Origin: Chloroflexota bacterium
Lineage (GTDB): Bacteria > Chloroflexota > Limnocylindria > Limnocylindrales > CSP1-4
Direction: 5' to 3'
DNA: 64,000 bases
Assembly: GCA_016191395.1 (NCBI GenBank)
Contig: JACPOS010000003.1
Coordinates: 1 to 64,000 of the forward strand
This document shows, in pieces, positions 43,481-52,124 of the stretch. Each line of letters begins with the position of its first letter. Position 1 is the stretch's first letter. A model generated the notes under the pieces. The model was not told where the DNA came from. It did not search any database and saw only the letters and a program-made list of their open reading frames with translations. A program made the translations under genes and the position numbers.

Positions 43481-46276
43481 GTGGAGTCACGGGCGTCGTC
43501 GATCGAGATCCGCCTGCTCGGCGCGATCGAGCTGGCGGTCGACGGCATCGAGGTACCTCTCGGCGGGCCGCGCCAACGAGCGCTCCTCGCATTGCTCGCG
43601 CTGCCTCCCGGCCAGGTCGTCGCGGCCGACGCGCTCGTCGAGGAGATCTGGGCCGGTGAGCCGACCGACGGCGCGGACACGACGCTCAGAAGCTACGTCT
43701 CGCGTCTTCGCCGGTCGCTCGGCGAGGCGGCGAGCGTCGGGCGAACGGACCGCGGCTACATCCTCCGGGCGCCGCACCATGCCGTGGATGCGCTCGAGTT
43801 CGAGCGGCTGGCCCGCGACGGCGCCGATCTCCTCCGGCGCGGCGCCAATCGCCGTGCGCGCGACCAGCTCCTGGCTGCGCTGGCGCTGTGGCGCGGGCGC
43901 CCATTCGGTGAGGTCGGCGGCGAAGGCGCACTCGCGACGGCGGCAGGGCGGCTCGACGAGCGGCGGCTCCTGGCGCTCGAGCAGCGCCTCGAGGCCGACC
44001 TCGCGCTGGGGCGTGCGGCAGAGCTCGTGGACGAGCTCGAGGTGCTCGTTCGGCAGCACCCGTTCCGCGAGCGCCTCTGGCACGAGTTGATGCTCGCCCT
44101 CTATCGCGCCGGCCGCCAGGCAGACGCCCTCGCCGCCTACCACCGCGCGCGCAGAGCCCTCGATGAGCACCTCGGGATCGAGCCCGGTGAGGAGCTACAG
44201 GCGCTCGAACGCGGAATACTCCAGCAGGACGTGCCGGGTCCCGCCGTGGGGGATGGCCGCGCTCCCCTGCCCCTCCCGGTCAGCAGCTTCGTCGGCCGCG
44301 AGGACGAGCTCGCGGCGCTGGCGCCGCGGCTTCGCGCAGATCGCCTGCTGACGCTCACGGGGGTGGGCGGCGTCGGCAAGACGCGCCTGGCCGTGGAGCT
44401 CGCCCGGCGTGGCGCCGCGGAGTTCGACGCCGCTGTCTTCGTCGACCTCTCGCCACTCGCGGATCCGACGCTCGTCGCCGGCGAGATCGCAAGGGCCCTC
44501 GGCGTCCGCGAGCACGGCGACCGGAACGTCGCCGAGCTCCTGGCGGCGCACGTCAGGTCCATCGACCTGCTCCTGGTTCTGGACAACTGCGAGCACGTCC
44601 GGGAGGCCGCCGGCGCGGCCGTCGAGGGGCTCCTGCTCGCGGGCCCTGATGTCCACGTGCTCGCGACGAGCCGATCGCCGCTCGGCGTCCCCGGGGAGGT
44701 CGAGTTCGCCGTGCAGCCGCTCGCGGTTGGGTCGGACGCCGTGACGCTGCTGCTTGCGCGTGCGCGGGCCGCGCGACCCTCGCTCGGCGACGATGAGCCG
44801 ACGCGCGCGACCGCAGCCCGGATCTGCAACGACCTCGAAGGTCTGCCGCTCGCGATCGAGCTTGCCGCCGCCCGGGCCCGATCGCTCTCCCTCGGGGACA
44901 TCGCCGCCCGGCTCAGCGATCGGTTCCGGTTCCTCGTGTCGTGGCGTCGGCTGTCCACGGCTCGGCACAGGACCCTCCGCGAGGCAATGGACTGGAGCTA
45001 CGAGCTGCTTGGAGCCGATGAGCAGGCGCTGCTCGCGGCCCTGTCGGTCTTCGCCGGCGGTTTCGGCTTCCCGGCGGTCCTCGCAGTGGGCGCTTCGAGG
45101 GACGAGGACGTGGCGCTGCAGCATCTCGATGGGCTCGTGGAGGCCTCGCTTGTCATCGCGGAGGACGGACCGGGCGAGACCCGGTACCGCTTGCTCGAGA
45201 CCGTTCGCCAATACGCAGCACAGCGGCTCGATACTGGTGGCGAACGCACGGAGGTCCGTACGCGGCATGCCGACTGGTGCCTGGAGCTCGCCGAGGCGGC
45301 GGCGCCCGAGCTCACGGGGGAGCGCCAGAATTCATGGTTCACCCGGCTCGAAGCCGAGCAGGACAACCTGCGCGCCGGAGCGGCATTCCTTGCAGAAATC
45401 GAGAGCTGGGACAAGCACTTGCGACTCGGCGTCGCGCTGACCCGCTTCTGGTACGTCCGCGGCCATCTGGCCGAGGGCCGGTGGCACCTTGAGCGCTCGC
45501 TGGACTCGGGGCAGGTGACGGACCCGGCACTCCGTCGGCGTGCGCTGACGGCTGCAGCCTCGCTTGCGCTCCTCCAGGGCGAGTATGCGGCGGCCACTGC
45601 CTTCGCAGAGGCGGGCCTCGATGCGGCCCGCGCCACCGGCGAGCAGCGCCTCGTCGCCAATGCGCTGAGCAACCTTGGTGCGATCGTCCTTGCCGGTGGA
45701 GATGCGGATCGAGCGGGGCCGCTGCTGGACGACGCCGTCGCAGTTGCCCGAGCCGCCGGCGACCAGCGGATCCTCGCGCTGGCGGTGAACAATCGCGGAG
45801 ATTACGCGCTGACGCGCGGCGACTTCGACACGGCGCGCCCGCTCTTCGAGGAGAGCCTGGAGCTGCTCCGGGCCCGTGGCGATACCGCCAACATCGCCCG
45901 AGCCCTGTTCAACCTGGGCGCGAGCGAGCTGGAGGCTGGCCGACATGATGTCGCGGGGATCGCCTTCCGCGAAGGACTCGCACTCGCCCGCGACGCCGGC
46001 GATCGCGAGGACCTGGCCTGGAACCTCGAGGGCCTGGCAGCACTCGCGGCCGCCCGCCTCATGGGCGAGCGCGCCGCCGTCCTCCTGGGAGCGGCGGATG
46101 CGCAGCTTGCCGCGATGGGCGCCGATTACAAGCCATACGAGCGGTCACTCCGCGAGCGCACGGCAGGCGCAGTGTCCGCCCTGCTCGGCGAGGCGCCGAT
46201 GAAGGAGGCGATCGCGCGCGGTGCCACGATCCCGCTCGCGGATGCGGTGACGCTAGGGTTGACGTCGGACGGCTGA
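43481..46276 (+). CDS. AfsR/SARP-type transcriptional regulator with NB-ARC and TPR domains
   Basis: A 931-residue regulator. Winged helix at 8-97 (IEIRLLGAIELAVDGIEVPL, RQRALLALLALPPGQVV, TTLRSYVSRLRRSL), bacterial transcriptional activator domain at 104-250, P-loop GVGGVGKT (294-301) of an NB-ARC/STAND ATPase with VLDNCEHV and LPLAIELAAARARSL motifs, and TPR repeats from about 630 to the end (ALSNLGAIVLAGGDADRAGP, ALFNLGASELEAGRHDVA). Such STAND proteins switch on transcription when a ligand meets the TPR part. GTG start at 43481 lies inside the first strand context. The adjacent secreted-protein genes are natural target candidates. Confidence 0.92.
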   Translation: MESRASSIEIRLLGAIELAVDGIEVPLGGPRQRALLALLALPPGQVVAADALVEEIWAGEPTDGADTTLRSYVSRLRRSLGEAASVGRTDRGYILRAPHHAVDALEFERLARDGADLLRRGANRRARDQLLAALALWRGRPFGEVGGEGALATAAGRLDERRLLALEQRLEADLALGRAAELVDELEVLVRQHPFRERLWHELMLALYRAGRQADALAAYHRARRALDEHLGIEPGEELQALERGILQQDVPGPAVGDGRAPLPLPVSSFVGREDELAALAPRLRADRLLTLTGVGGVGKTRLAVELARRGAAEFDAAVFVDLSPLADPTLVAGEIARALGVREHGDRNVAELLAAHVRSIDLLLVLDNCEHVREAAGAAVEGLLLAGPDVHVLATSRSPLGVPGEVEFAVQPLAVGSDAVTLLLARARAARPSLGDDEPTRATAARICNDLEGLPLAIELAAARARSLSLGDIAARLSDRFRFLVSWRRLSTARHRTLREAMDWSYELLGADEQALLAALSVFAGGFGFPAVLAVGASRDEDVALQHLDGLVEASLVIAEDGPGETRYRLLETVRQYAAQRLDTGGERTEVRTRHADWCLELAEAAAPELTGERQNSWFTRLEAEQDNLRAGAAFLAEIESWDKHLRLGVALTRFWYVRGHLAEGRWHLERSLDSGQVTDPALRRRALTAAASLALLQGEYAAATAFAEAGLDAARATGEQRLVANALSNLGAIVLAGGDADRAGPLLDDAVAVARAAGDQRILALAVNNRGDYALTRGDFDTARPLFEESLELLRARGDTANIARALFNLGASELEAGRHDVAGIAFREGLALARDAGDREDLAWNLEGLAALAAARLMGERAAVLLGAADAQLAAMGADYKPYERSLRERTAGAVSALLGEAPMKEAIARGATIPLADAVTLGLTSDG

Positions 46277-46294
46277 TGTAACGCTCGCGAGTGC

Positions 46295-47476
46295 CTACGC
46301 GACCTCGCGCTTGATCGTCGTCGAGGCGAGGATCACGAAGAACACCGCGATCCCGGCGAGCACCAGGAGGTCCGTCTGGACCACCCGGCTGGACAGGTCG
46401 GCGCCCTTGAGCATCACCTCGCGCAGGCCCTCGATCGCGTAGGTCAGCGGCAGCCCGTGGGCGATGACGTTGAGCGCGTCCGGCAGCTGCGCAACGGGGA
46501 AGAGCAGGCCGCCGAGCAGACCCTGGGGCACGATCACGAGCGGAATGAACTGGATGACCTGGAGCTCGGTCCGCGCAAACGTCGACAGGAAGATGCCGAG
46601 GTTCACCGCGCCGATCGACAGCAGCAGCGCGATCACGAAGGCGAGGATCGGCGAGCCCGCCGAATCGACGCCCAGGCCGATCGAGAATGCGGGAATCGGC
46701 CCGATGGCAGGAACCGCGATCGAGTTCAGGATGAAGACCGTGAGGAACACGATCTGGATCGTGGCGAACATCCCGAAGCCCAGGCTGTAGCCGAGGACGA
46801 TCTCGCCGCGCGACACGGGGGTCCCGAGCAGCCGCTCGAGGGTGCCGCCGATCCGCTCGCGCAGGAAGCTGATCCCGGTCAGCAGGAAGACGAAGAAATA
46901 GCCGAAGAAGCCCAGGAAGATCGGGGCGAGCACGTCCACCTGGTCGGCATCCGGAGTGAGGTAGACGGTCTCGCGGGCGATCTTCGGGATCACGGGGGTG
47001 GCCGCACCCGGCGGCGCGAGCTCCGCGGCGAGCGTCGCCATCACGGATTGGAGCTTCCCGAACGCGGCCGCATCGGCAGCCGGCTCCGTGCCCTTCGTGA
47101 TCACAGTGAACGTCGGTCGCGTGCCGGCGAGGACATCGGACGGCAGCGACGCCGGGATGACGATCGCGATGTCGCCGTTGTCCAGCCGGAGCTGCTCCTT
47201 CGCCGCGTCCTCCGAGTCCGTGTGCGAGATCACCTCGACGCCGTCCGGCGCGCCGATGGTCGCCGTGGTGAGGGCATCGACGATCCGCTGGCCCGGGGCA
47301 CCCGCCTCGTTGACCATCACGACCTGGACCGTGGCGTCCTTCGTGTCACGGAGCACCCAGCCGAGGAGCGCCGTGACGACGAGCGGCACGACGAACATCA
47401 GGCCCAGCGTTCGCTCGTCGCGTCGGAAGCCCTGCGCGATGCGGCGCGCGATGGCGAGGATGCGACTCCCGCTCAT
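46295..47476 (-). CDS. ABC-2 type exporter permease
   Basis: A 393-residue permease of the ABC-2/YhgE-like type: helix 1 near 22-42, a large extracellular part of about 130 residues (EAGAPGQRIVDALTTATIG, DGVEVISH), and five helices from about 190 (FLGFFGYFFVFLLTGISFLR, then ERIGGTLERLLGTPVSRGEI, the ABC-2 signature). It ends with a last helix and KREVA. Together with the ATPase gene (ATGA overlap) and the upstream TetR it forms a regulated efflux operon. Substrate is probably a drug or lipid, not predictable. Confidence 0.9.
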   Translation of the reverse strand: MSGSRILAIARRIAQGFRRDERTLGLMFVVPLVVTALLGWVLRDTKDATVQVVMVNEAGAPGQRIVDALTTATIGAPDGVEVISHTDSEDAAKEQLRLDNGDIAIVIPASLPSDVLAGTRPTFTVITKGTEPAADAAAFGKLQSVMATLAAELAPPGAATPVIPKIARETVYLTPDADQVDVLAPIFLGFFGYFFVFLLTGISFLRERIGGTLERLLGTPVSRGEIVLGYSLGFGMFATIQIVFLTVFILNSIAVPAIGPIPAFSIGLGVDSAGSPILAFVIALLLSIGAVNLGIFLSTFARTELQVIQFIPLVIVPQGLLGGLLFPVAQLPDALNVIAHGLPLTYAIEGLREVMLKGADLSSRVVQTDLLVLAGIAVFFVILASTTIKREVA

Positions 47477-48249
47477 GCGACCGCCTCATTGCCGTCGAGT
47501 GGACGGCCCTCGGCATCGAGCCCGGACAGCTTCAGGAACGCCGTCTCCAGGTTGTCCGTCCCGGCATTCGCGCGGAGCTCCGCGCCCGTCCCGCGCCCGA
47601 TCACCTTGCCGCTGCGGACGAAGATCAGCTCGTCACACCGATCTGCCTCGTCCATGACATGGCTCGCGACGAGGATCGTCGTCCCGGCCGCGGCAAGTCG
47701 CCGGAAATGGGTCCAGAACTGGACGCGGAGCGCGGGATCCACGCCCACCGTCGGCTCGTCGAGGAAGAGCACCTTCGGGTCGTGCACGAGCGTGCAGGCG
47801 AGTGAGAGCCGGCGCCGCATGCCGCCGGACAGCTCCAGGGCGGGCGCGCCCTTGCGGCCGGAGAGCTCCACGAGGTCCAGCACGCGATCGATCGCGGACC
47901 TGTCCGCGTGGCCCTCGAGGCGCGCGAAGAACGACAGGTTCTCGCCGACCGAGAGCTCCGGGTAGATCGCCTCGGCCTGGGGCATGTAGCCGATCTGCCC
48001 GAGCGCCTGGCGCGAGGGCATCCTGGTGCCCAGGATCCGTGCCTCGCCGGCGGTCGCGTGGGCGAGGCCGGTCAGGAGGCGGATGAGCGTGGTCTTGCCC
48101 GAGCCGTTTGGCCCGAGCAGGCCGTAGATGCGACCAGGCTCGAGTGCGAGGTCGATCCCGTCCACCGCGTGAATCTCGCCGAACTGCTTGCGCAGTCCGA
48201 CCGCCTCGACGGCGTGGACTGGAGCGGAGCCCGACATCGCCGCGGTCAT
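47473..48249 (-). CDS. ABC transporter ATP-binding protein
   Basis: A 258-residue ATPase of the DrrA/CcmA-like ABC-2 exporter group. Walker A GPNGSGKTT (about 38-46), Q-loop region MPQAEAIYPELSVGENL, signature ELSGGMRRRLSLAC, Walker B VLFLDEPTVGVD and the H-loop HVMDEADRCD are all intact. The DEADRCD motif after the switch His is usual in drug and polysaccharide exporters. It overlaps both neighbours by ATGA junctions, so tetR, ATPase and permease are synthesised together. Confidence 0.93.
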   Translation of the reverse strand: MTAAMSGSAPVHAVEAVGLRKQFGEIHAVDGIDLALEPGRIYGLLGPNGSGKTTLIRLLTGLAHATAGEARILGTRMPSRQALGQIGYMPQAEAIYPELSVGENLSFFARLEGHADRSAIDRVLDLVELSGRKGAPALELSGGMRRRLSLACTLVHDPKVLFLDEPTVGVDPALRVQFWTHFRRLAAAGTTILVASHVMDEADRCDELIFVRSGKVIGRGTGAELRANAGTDNLETAFLKLSGLDAEGRPLDGNEAVA

Positions 48250-49013
48250 GCCGTGAGCCCGGCGAGCGACGCCGCCACCAGCTGGTCGACGGCCGCCTCG
48301 GGGTCCATGGGCAGGCCGATGATGCGCTCCACGACGGGCCGTGTCATCAGGTGGAAGAAGATCGGGCCGACGAAGGCCTGGAGCGCGAGGATGGGGTGCA
48401 TCGGGCGGATCCGGCCGGCCGCGATCTGGCGCGAGATGTACTCCGTCAGGGCACCGAGCGTCGCCTCGAACAGCGGGCGCATGCCCTCGATCGCCGGCCC
48501 GGAGCCCGAGGTGATCTCGTGGAAGATCGCCCGCATCAGGCCCAGTCGCTCTCCGGCGACGCCCACGACGGCCCGCCCGATTAGCGGGAACACCACGTCC
48601 GGCGGGTCGTCGCGGTGCTGCGCGAGGATCGAGCGGATGGCCTCGAACGGCGAGTACGCCTCGAGGAGCCGCTGCAGGAGCGCCGCCTTTCCGGGCACGA
48701 TCCGATACAGGGTCCCGCGCGACACGCCCGCCGCGGCGGCGAGCGCCTCCATGGACAGCTGGTCCAGTGACTCGCGGACGAGCATGTCCTTGGCCGCGGC
48801 CAGAATCCTGGCCTCCGCGGCCGGCTGCGGCTCCAGCGCCACGCTCCTGAGCAGCGAACCGCGCGAGCCGAAATGCCGGTAGAACGTTGCCCGTGAGACG
48901 CCCGCGCGACCGGCAATCACCGCGACCGGTGCGGCCGGGTCCTCGGCGAGCACCTCCCGCGCGGCGGACATCACCTGGCGCCGGATGGTCGGGTCCACGG
49001 CGATCGCTGCCAC
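48246..49013 (-). CDS. TetR-family regulator with two tandem HTH domains
   Basis: A 255-residue regulator with two consecutive TetR N-terminal DNA-binding units. The first (9-50) reads VAVIAGRAGVSRATFYRHFG. The second (about 70-113) reads QLSMEALAAAAGVSRGTLYRIVPGK. A single helical ligand domain (AIFHEITSGSGPAIEGMRPL and on) follows. Normal TetR proteins have one HTH and about 200 residues. It opens the exporter operon and an operator-like palindrome lies 17-31 bases before its start, so autorepression of tetR-ABC is expected. Confidence 0.88.
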   Translation of the reverse strand: MAAIAVDPTIRRQVMSAAREVLAEDPAAPVAVIAGRAGVSRATFYRHFGSRGSLLRSVALEPQPAAEARILAAAKDMLVRESLDQLSMEALAAAAGVSRGTLYRIVPGKAALLQRLLEAYSPFEAIRSILAQHRDDPPDVVFPLIGRAVVGVAGERLGLMRAIFHEITSGSGPAIEGMRPLFEATLGALTEYISRQIAAGRIRPMHPILALQAFVGPIFFHLMTRPVVERIIGLPMDPEAAVDQLVAASLAGLTA

Positions 49014-49029
49014 GCTCGTGAACCTAGGT

Positions 49030-49044
49030 GGGACTCAGTGTCCC
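49030..49044. promoter_or_regulatory. TetR operator-like palindrome
   Basis: GGGAC-TCAGT-GTCCC is a perfect five-base-arm inverted repeat 17-31 bases upstream of the tandem-HTH tetR start, squeezed between it and the rluB stop at 49046. Its centre ACTCAGTG is the same as in the operator of the unrelated TetR at 7786-7800. Confidence 0.55.
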
Positions 49045-49045
49045 G

Positions 49046-50080
49046 TCAAGTCTCACGGTGTCGCGAAGTCGGCGGGCGCCCGCGCCCCGGCCGCTGCGGC
49101 TCGCCGTGGCTCTTCCGGCCGCCTGGCGCCGCGGCTTCCGAGGGCTTTGGGGCAGGCGTTCGCGGGCCCTGCGGCCGGCCCTTGTGTGGCTTCACGGTGG
49201 TCGGTCGCTTGGGTGACGCGGCGCGAGGGCCGCCTTCCGCCCACGCTCGCCCACGGCCGCTGATGCTCCCACTGGCATCGCCGGTGAGACGTCGATTCTC
49301 CGAGGAGCTCGCGAGGCCGGCCATCGCCTTGATCTCCGGCGCCTTGAGGTTGCGCGACCGGCCGGAGTGGAGGTCGCCGAGCCGGACGATCCCGATCCGG
49401 ACTCGCACGAGCCGCAGGATCGGCGCATCCACGGCGCCGAACATCCGGCGGAGCTGCCGCTTCCAGCCCTGCGCCAACGTCGCCCGATACCAGACCAGGC
49501 TCGGATCCGGCGACGGGTCGATGGCCCCGGCAAGCGTCCGGTTCTCGACGGAGGTCGTCGCGCGCAGCGGCACGGACAGCCGCGCCATCCCCTCCTCCAC
49601 GCGGATGCCGGCGTTCAGCCTGCCCACCTGGTCCGGTGAGAGCGGCTGCGCGACCGCGACGGCGTACTCCCGCTCCACCCCGAACCGGGGATGCAGGACC
49701 CGCTCGGCCCACTCGCCGTCGTTCGTGAGCAGCAGCAGGCCCTCGGAATCCAGATCCAGGCGCCCCACCGGGTACAGGCGCGTGCCGTCCGGCACCAGCG
49801 CGGTCGGGATGAGGTCAAGGACCGTCGTTGCGGCGTGCCGGTCCTTGGTGGTCGACGTGACCCCCGCCGGCTTGTGGAGCGCCACGTAGGCGCGCACCGT
49901 CCCGAAGCCGACGGGGGCCCCGTTGACCTCGATGATCGACGTCAGGGGGTCGACCTTCTGTCCCACGACCGCCACGACGCCGTCGATGCGAACCCGGCCC
50001 GTGGCGACCAGCACCTCGGCCTGGCGTCGCGATGCCACGCCTGCGGCCGCGAGCACCTTCTGGATGCGCTCCTCAGGCAT
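49046..50080 (-). CDS. rluB: RsuA/RluB-family rRNA pseudouridine synthase
   Basis: A 344-residue pseudouridine synthase. The S4 RNA-binding domain is at 3-48 (RIQKVLAAAGVASRRQAEVL). The catalytic domain has ALHKPAGVTST, the active Asp109 in PVGRLDLDSEGLLLLTNDG, EREYAVAV, and GWKRQLRRMFGAVDAPILRL. After about 245 a 100-residue Pro/Arg/Lys-rich disordered tail extends beyond the family length. It modifies 23S rRNA (RluB-like) by analogy of scpB linkage. Start at the ATG 50080, overlapping scpB by eight bases. Confidence 0.92.
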   Translation of the reverse strand: MPEERIQKVLAAAGVASRRQAEVLVATGRVRIDGVVAVVGQKVDPLTSIIEVNGAPVGFGTVRAYVALHKPAGVTSTTKDRHAATTVLDLIPTALVPDGTRLYPVGRLDLDSEGLLLLTNDGEWAERVLHPRFGVEREYAVAVAQPLSPDQVGRLNAGIRVEEGMARLSVPLRATTSVENRTLAGAIDPSPDPSLVWYRATLAQGWKRQLRRMFGAVDAPILRLVRVRIGIVRLGDLHSGRSRNLKAPEIKAMAGLASSSENRRLTGDASGSISGRGRAWAEGGPRAASPKRPTTVKPHKGRPQGPRTPAPKPSEAAAPGGRKSHGEPQRPGRGRPPTSRHRET

Positions 50081-50708
50081 CGTCGGCACCGTCGTCGAGC
50101 GGCAGGAGGAGCGTGCCGCCCTCCTCGGAGAGCCGGGCCGCGACGTCCGCATCGAGCGGCGGGAGGTCGTCCAGGCTCTGGAGGCCGAACCGCTCCAGGA
50201 ACTCGAAGGCGGTGCCGTACAGGATGGGCCGGCCCGGCGCGTTCGACCGCCCGAGCTCCACCACCAGCCGGCGGTGCAGCAGGCTGCGGATGGTGTGGTC
50301 GGAGTCCACGCCGCGGACCCGCTCCACGGCCGCGCGCGTGACCGGCTGGCGATAGGCCACGATCGCGAGCGTCTCGAGGCCCGCGGGCGACAGCCGAATC
50401 GCGTCCGCGCCAACGTACCGCGCGACCACGGCGCCTGCCTCCGGGGCGGTTGCCAGCTCCACGCGGTCGCCGACTGCGATCAGGCGGATGCCGCGACCCC
50501 GGAGCGAGACCTCGAGGTCGCCGAGGCGTTCGTCCACCGTCGCCGCGTCGACACCCGCGATCGCCCCGATCTCGCGCCGCGACAGCGGGCGCTCGGCGAC
50601 GAACAGCAGCGCCTCGAGGCTCGCCTCGCTCAGCTCGCCCGGCGCGGGGCGTTCAGTCGGTGCGTCGGAGGGCGCCGCGGCGACGCGCTCCGTCATGGAT
50701 TCCGTCAC
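50073..50708 (-). CDS. scpB: segregation and condensation protein B
   Basis: A 211-residue ScpB of the SMC-ScpAB chromosome condensation complex. It shows the two winged-helix halves: LSEASLEALLFVAERPLSRR, then RLSPAGLETLAIVAYRQPVT (the family signature) with RGVDSDHTIRSLLHRRLVVE and GRPILYGTAFEFLERFGLQS. The N-terminal 25 residues are disordered. It overlaps both scpA and rluB. Dimers of ScpB bind ScpA on the SMC head. Confidence 0.94.
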   Translation of the reverse strand: MTESMTERVAAAPSDAPTERPAPGELSEASLEALLFVAERPLSRREIGAIAGVDAATVDERLGDLEVSLRGRGIRLIAVGDRVELATAPEAGAVVARYVGADAIRLSPAGLETLAIVAYRQPVTRAAVERVRGVDSDHTIRSLLHRRLVVELGRSNAPGRPILYGTAFEFLERFGLQSLDDLPPLDADVAARLSEEGGTLLLPLDDGADDA

Positions 50709-51619
50709 GCGAACGAATCCAGGGACTCGTCGATCGGCGCGTCCTCAACGTCGGGCGCGACGCCGGCCGCGGCGCGCTCTGCTGCGGTGGTCCTCCGAGC
50801 GGTGATCGGCCCGAACGGCTCCTTCTGCTCCACGACGACCTCGCGCCGCTTCATCAGCTCCAGCATCGCCAGGAAGGTGACCGCGATCACGACCCGATCG
50901 TGGACGCCGCGCAGGAGGTCCTGGAGGACAACGGTGGAGGCGCCGCGAAGCGCGAGCCGGATGATCGCCGCACGCTGCGTGAGGGTGATGGAGCGCGGCA
51001 CCACCTCGGGTGGCGGCTCCGGATCCGGCAGGACCTGGACGAGCGAATCCAGGGCGCGGATGAGAAGCGCCGGGTCGATTGGCGGGGTCGACGGCGCGGT
51101 CGCGGCGCCGGCAAGTCCCGCGGCCAGCGCGGCCGCCGGCTCGCGCTTGAAGAGGCCCAGGCGAGCTTCGGCGCCGGACTGGAGCGCCGCGCCCGCGTCG
51201 CGGAACGCGCGATACAGGAGCAGCCGCGCGCGTAGCTCGGCCTCCGGATCGGTGCCCTCGTCCTCGAGCTCGACGGCGCTACCGGCCTGCGGGCGCGGCA
51301 GCATCGCGCGGCTCTTGATCAGGATCAGCTGGCTCGCGACCGCGACGAACGAGCTGATGCTGCTCATCCGATCGTGCTCGATGGACGCGAGCGCCTCGAG
51401 ATAGGCCTCGGCGACGGCGCCGAGCGGCACCGTCAGCACGTCCAGCCGGCGCGCCTCGATCAGCGAGAGCAGCAGCCCGAGCGGCCCTTCCCACTCGGCG
51501 ATGGCGACGTGCGTCGCCCAGTCCTGGCCGCGACCGGGCTCGATGCGGACGACCGGGCCGGATGCGGCCGACGCGGCTGCGCCCTCGAGGGTGTCGAGCG
51601 GCCGGATCGTCTCGACCAC
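50705..51619 (-). CDS. scpA: segregation and condensation protein A
   Basis: A 304-residue ScpA kleisin. Core motifs: AEWEGPLGLLLSLIEARRLD, VLTVPLGAVAEAYLEAL, SFVAVASQLILIKSRAMLPR (N-terminal SMC-neck part) and C-terminal winged helix with VVIAVTFLAMLELMKRREVV and VEQKEPFGPI. The middle contains an Ala/Pro-rich insertion (about 160-195). GTG at 51619 is selected, two bases after the HD-protein stop; ATG at 51640 would overlap it. SMC itself is not in the window. Confidence 0.92.
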   Translation of the reverse strand: MVETIRPLDTLEGAAASAASGPVVRIEPGRGQDWATHVAIAEWEGPLGLLLSLIEARRLDVLTVPLGAVAEAYLEALASIEHDRMSSISSFVAVASQLILIKSRAMLPRPQAGSAVELEDEGTDPEAELRARLLLYRAFRDAGAALQSGAEARLGLFKREPAAALAAGLAGAATAPSTPPIDPALLIRALDSLVQVLPDPEPPPEVVPRSITLTQRAAIIRLALRGASTVVLQDLLRGVHDRVVIAVTFLAMLELMKRREVVVEQKEPFGPITARRTTAAERAAAGVAPDVEDAPIDESLDSFA

Positions 51620-51620
51620 G

Positions 51621-52124
51621 TCAGCTGGCCTCGTCCGCAAGGCGCAGGCGCTCCCCGGCCTCGGGGTCGCGTGGGTCGTCCTGCCAGCGGATCAGCTCAA
51701 CCGTGCGCGGCGCGCAGCCCGCCGCCTCTGCGATCCGCGCCGACGTCTCCGCGTGGTCGCGCAGGCGGACCAGCGAACGGCGCATCGGCGGGAACCAGCC
51801 GACCGAGGCGGCGACCCAGGTGATGTGCGCCTGTCCGAGGGAGTGGACGATCCGCGGCAGCAGGCCGACGTGGCCCTTGCCTGCGTCATGCAGCAGCCCG
51901 GCGAGCAGCACCTCGGGGTCCCGCGTGCCACCCAGCCGGAGCGCATCGACCACGTCCAGGCCATGGCGCTGGTCGGCGACGTGCATCTCCGCGAACACGG
52001 CCAGCTGGGCCGGGGTCAGCCACGCTGCGACGGCGTGCCGCTCGCGCTCCGAGACCCGTGCGAAGAGATGCCGCTTCGTCTGCCGGATCTTCGCCAGCCA
52101 CCACGCGGTGGACCCCGGTCTCAC
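51621..52124 (-). CDS. HD-domain phosphohydrolase-like protein
   Basis: A 167-residue HD-fold protein. Metal-binding pattern: EMHVADQRHGLDVV (first His), LLAGLLHDAGKG (HD motif), then LRDHAETSARIAEAAG (HAET, as in YqeK/HD hydrolases) and ELIRWQDDPRD. The size is small for HD-GYP. GTG start overlaps the M50 gene stop by GTGA. It lies between a site-2 protease and scpA in a conserved row; substrate, perhaps a nucleotide, is unknown. Confidence 0.82.
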   Translation of the reverse strand: MRPGSTAWWLAKIRQTKRHLFARVSERERHAVAAWLTPAQLAVFAEMHVADQRHGLDVVDALRLGGTRDPEVLLAGLLHDAGKGHVGLLPRIVHSLGQAHITWVAASVGWFPPMRRSLVRLRDHAETSARIAEAAGCAPRTVELIRWQDDPRDPEAGERLRLADEAS

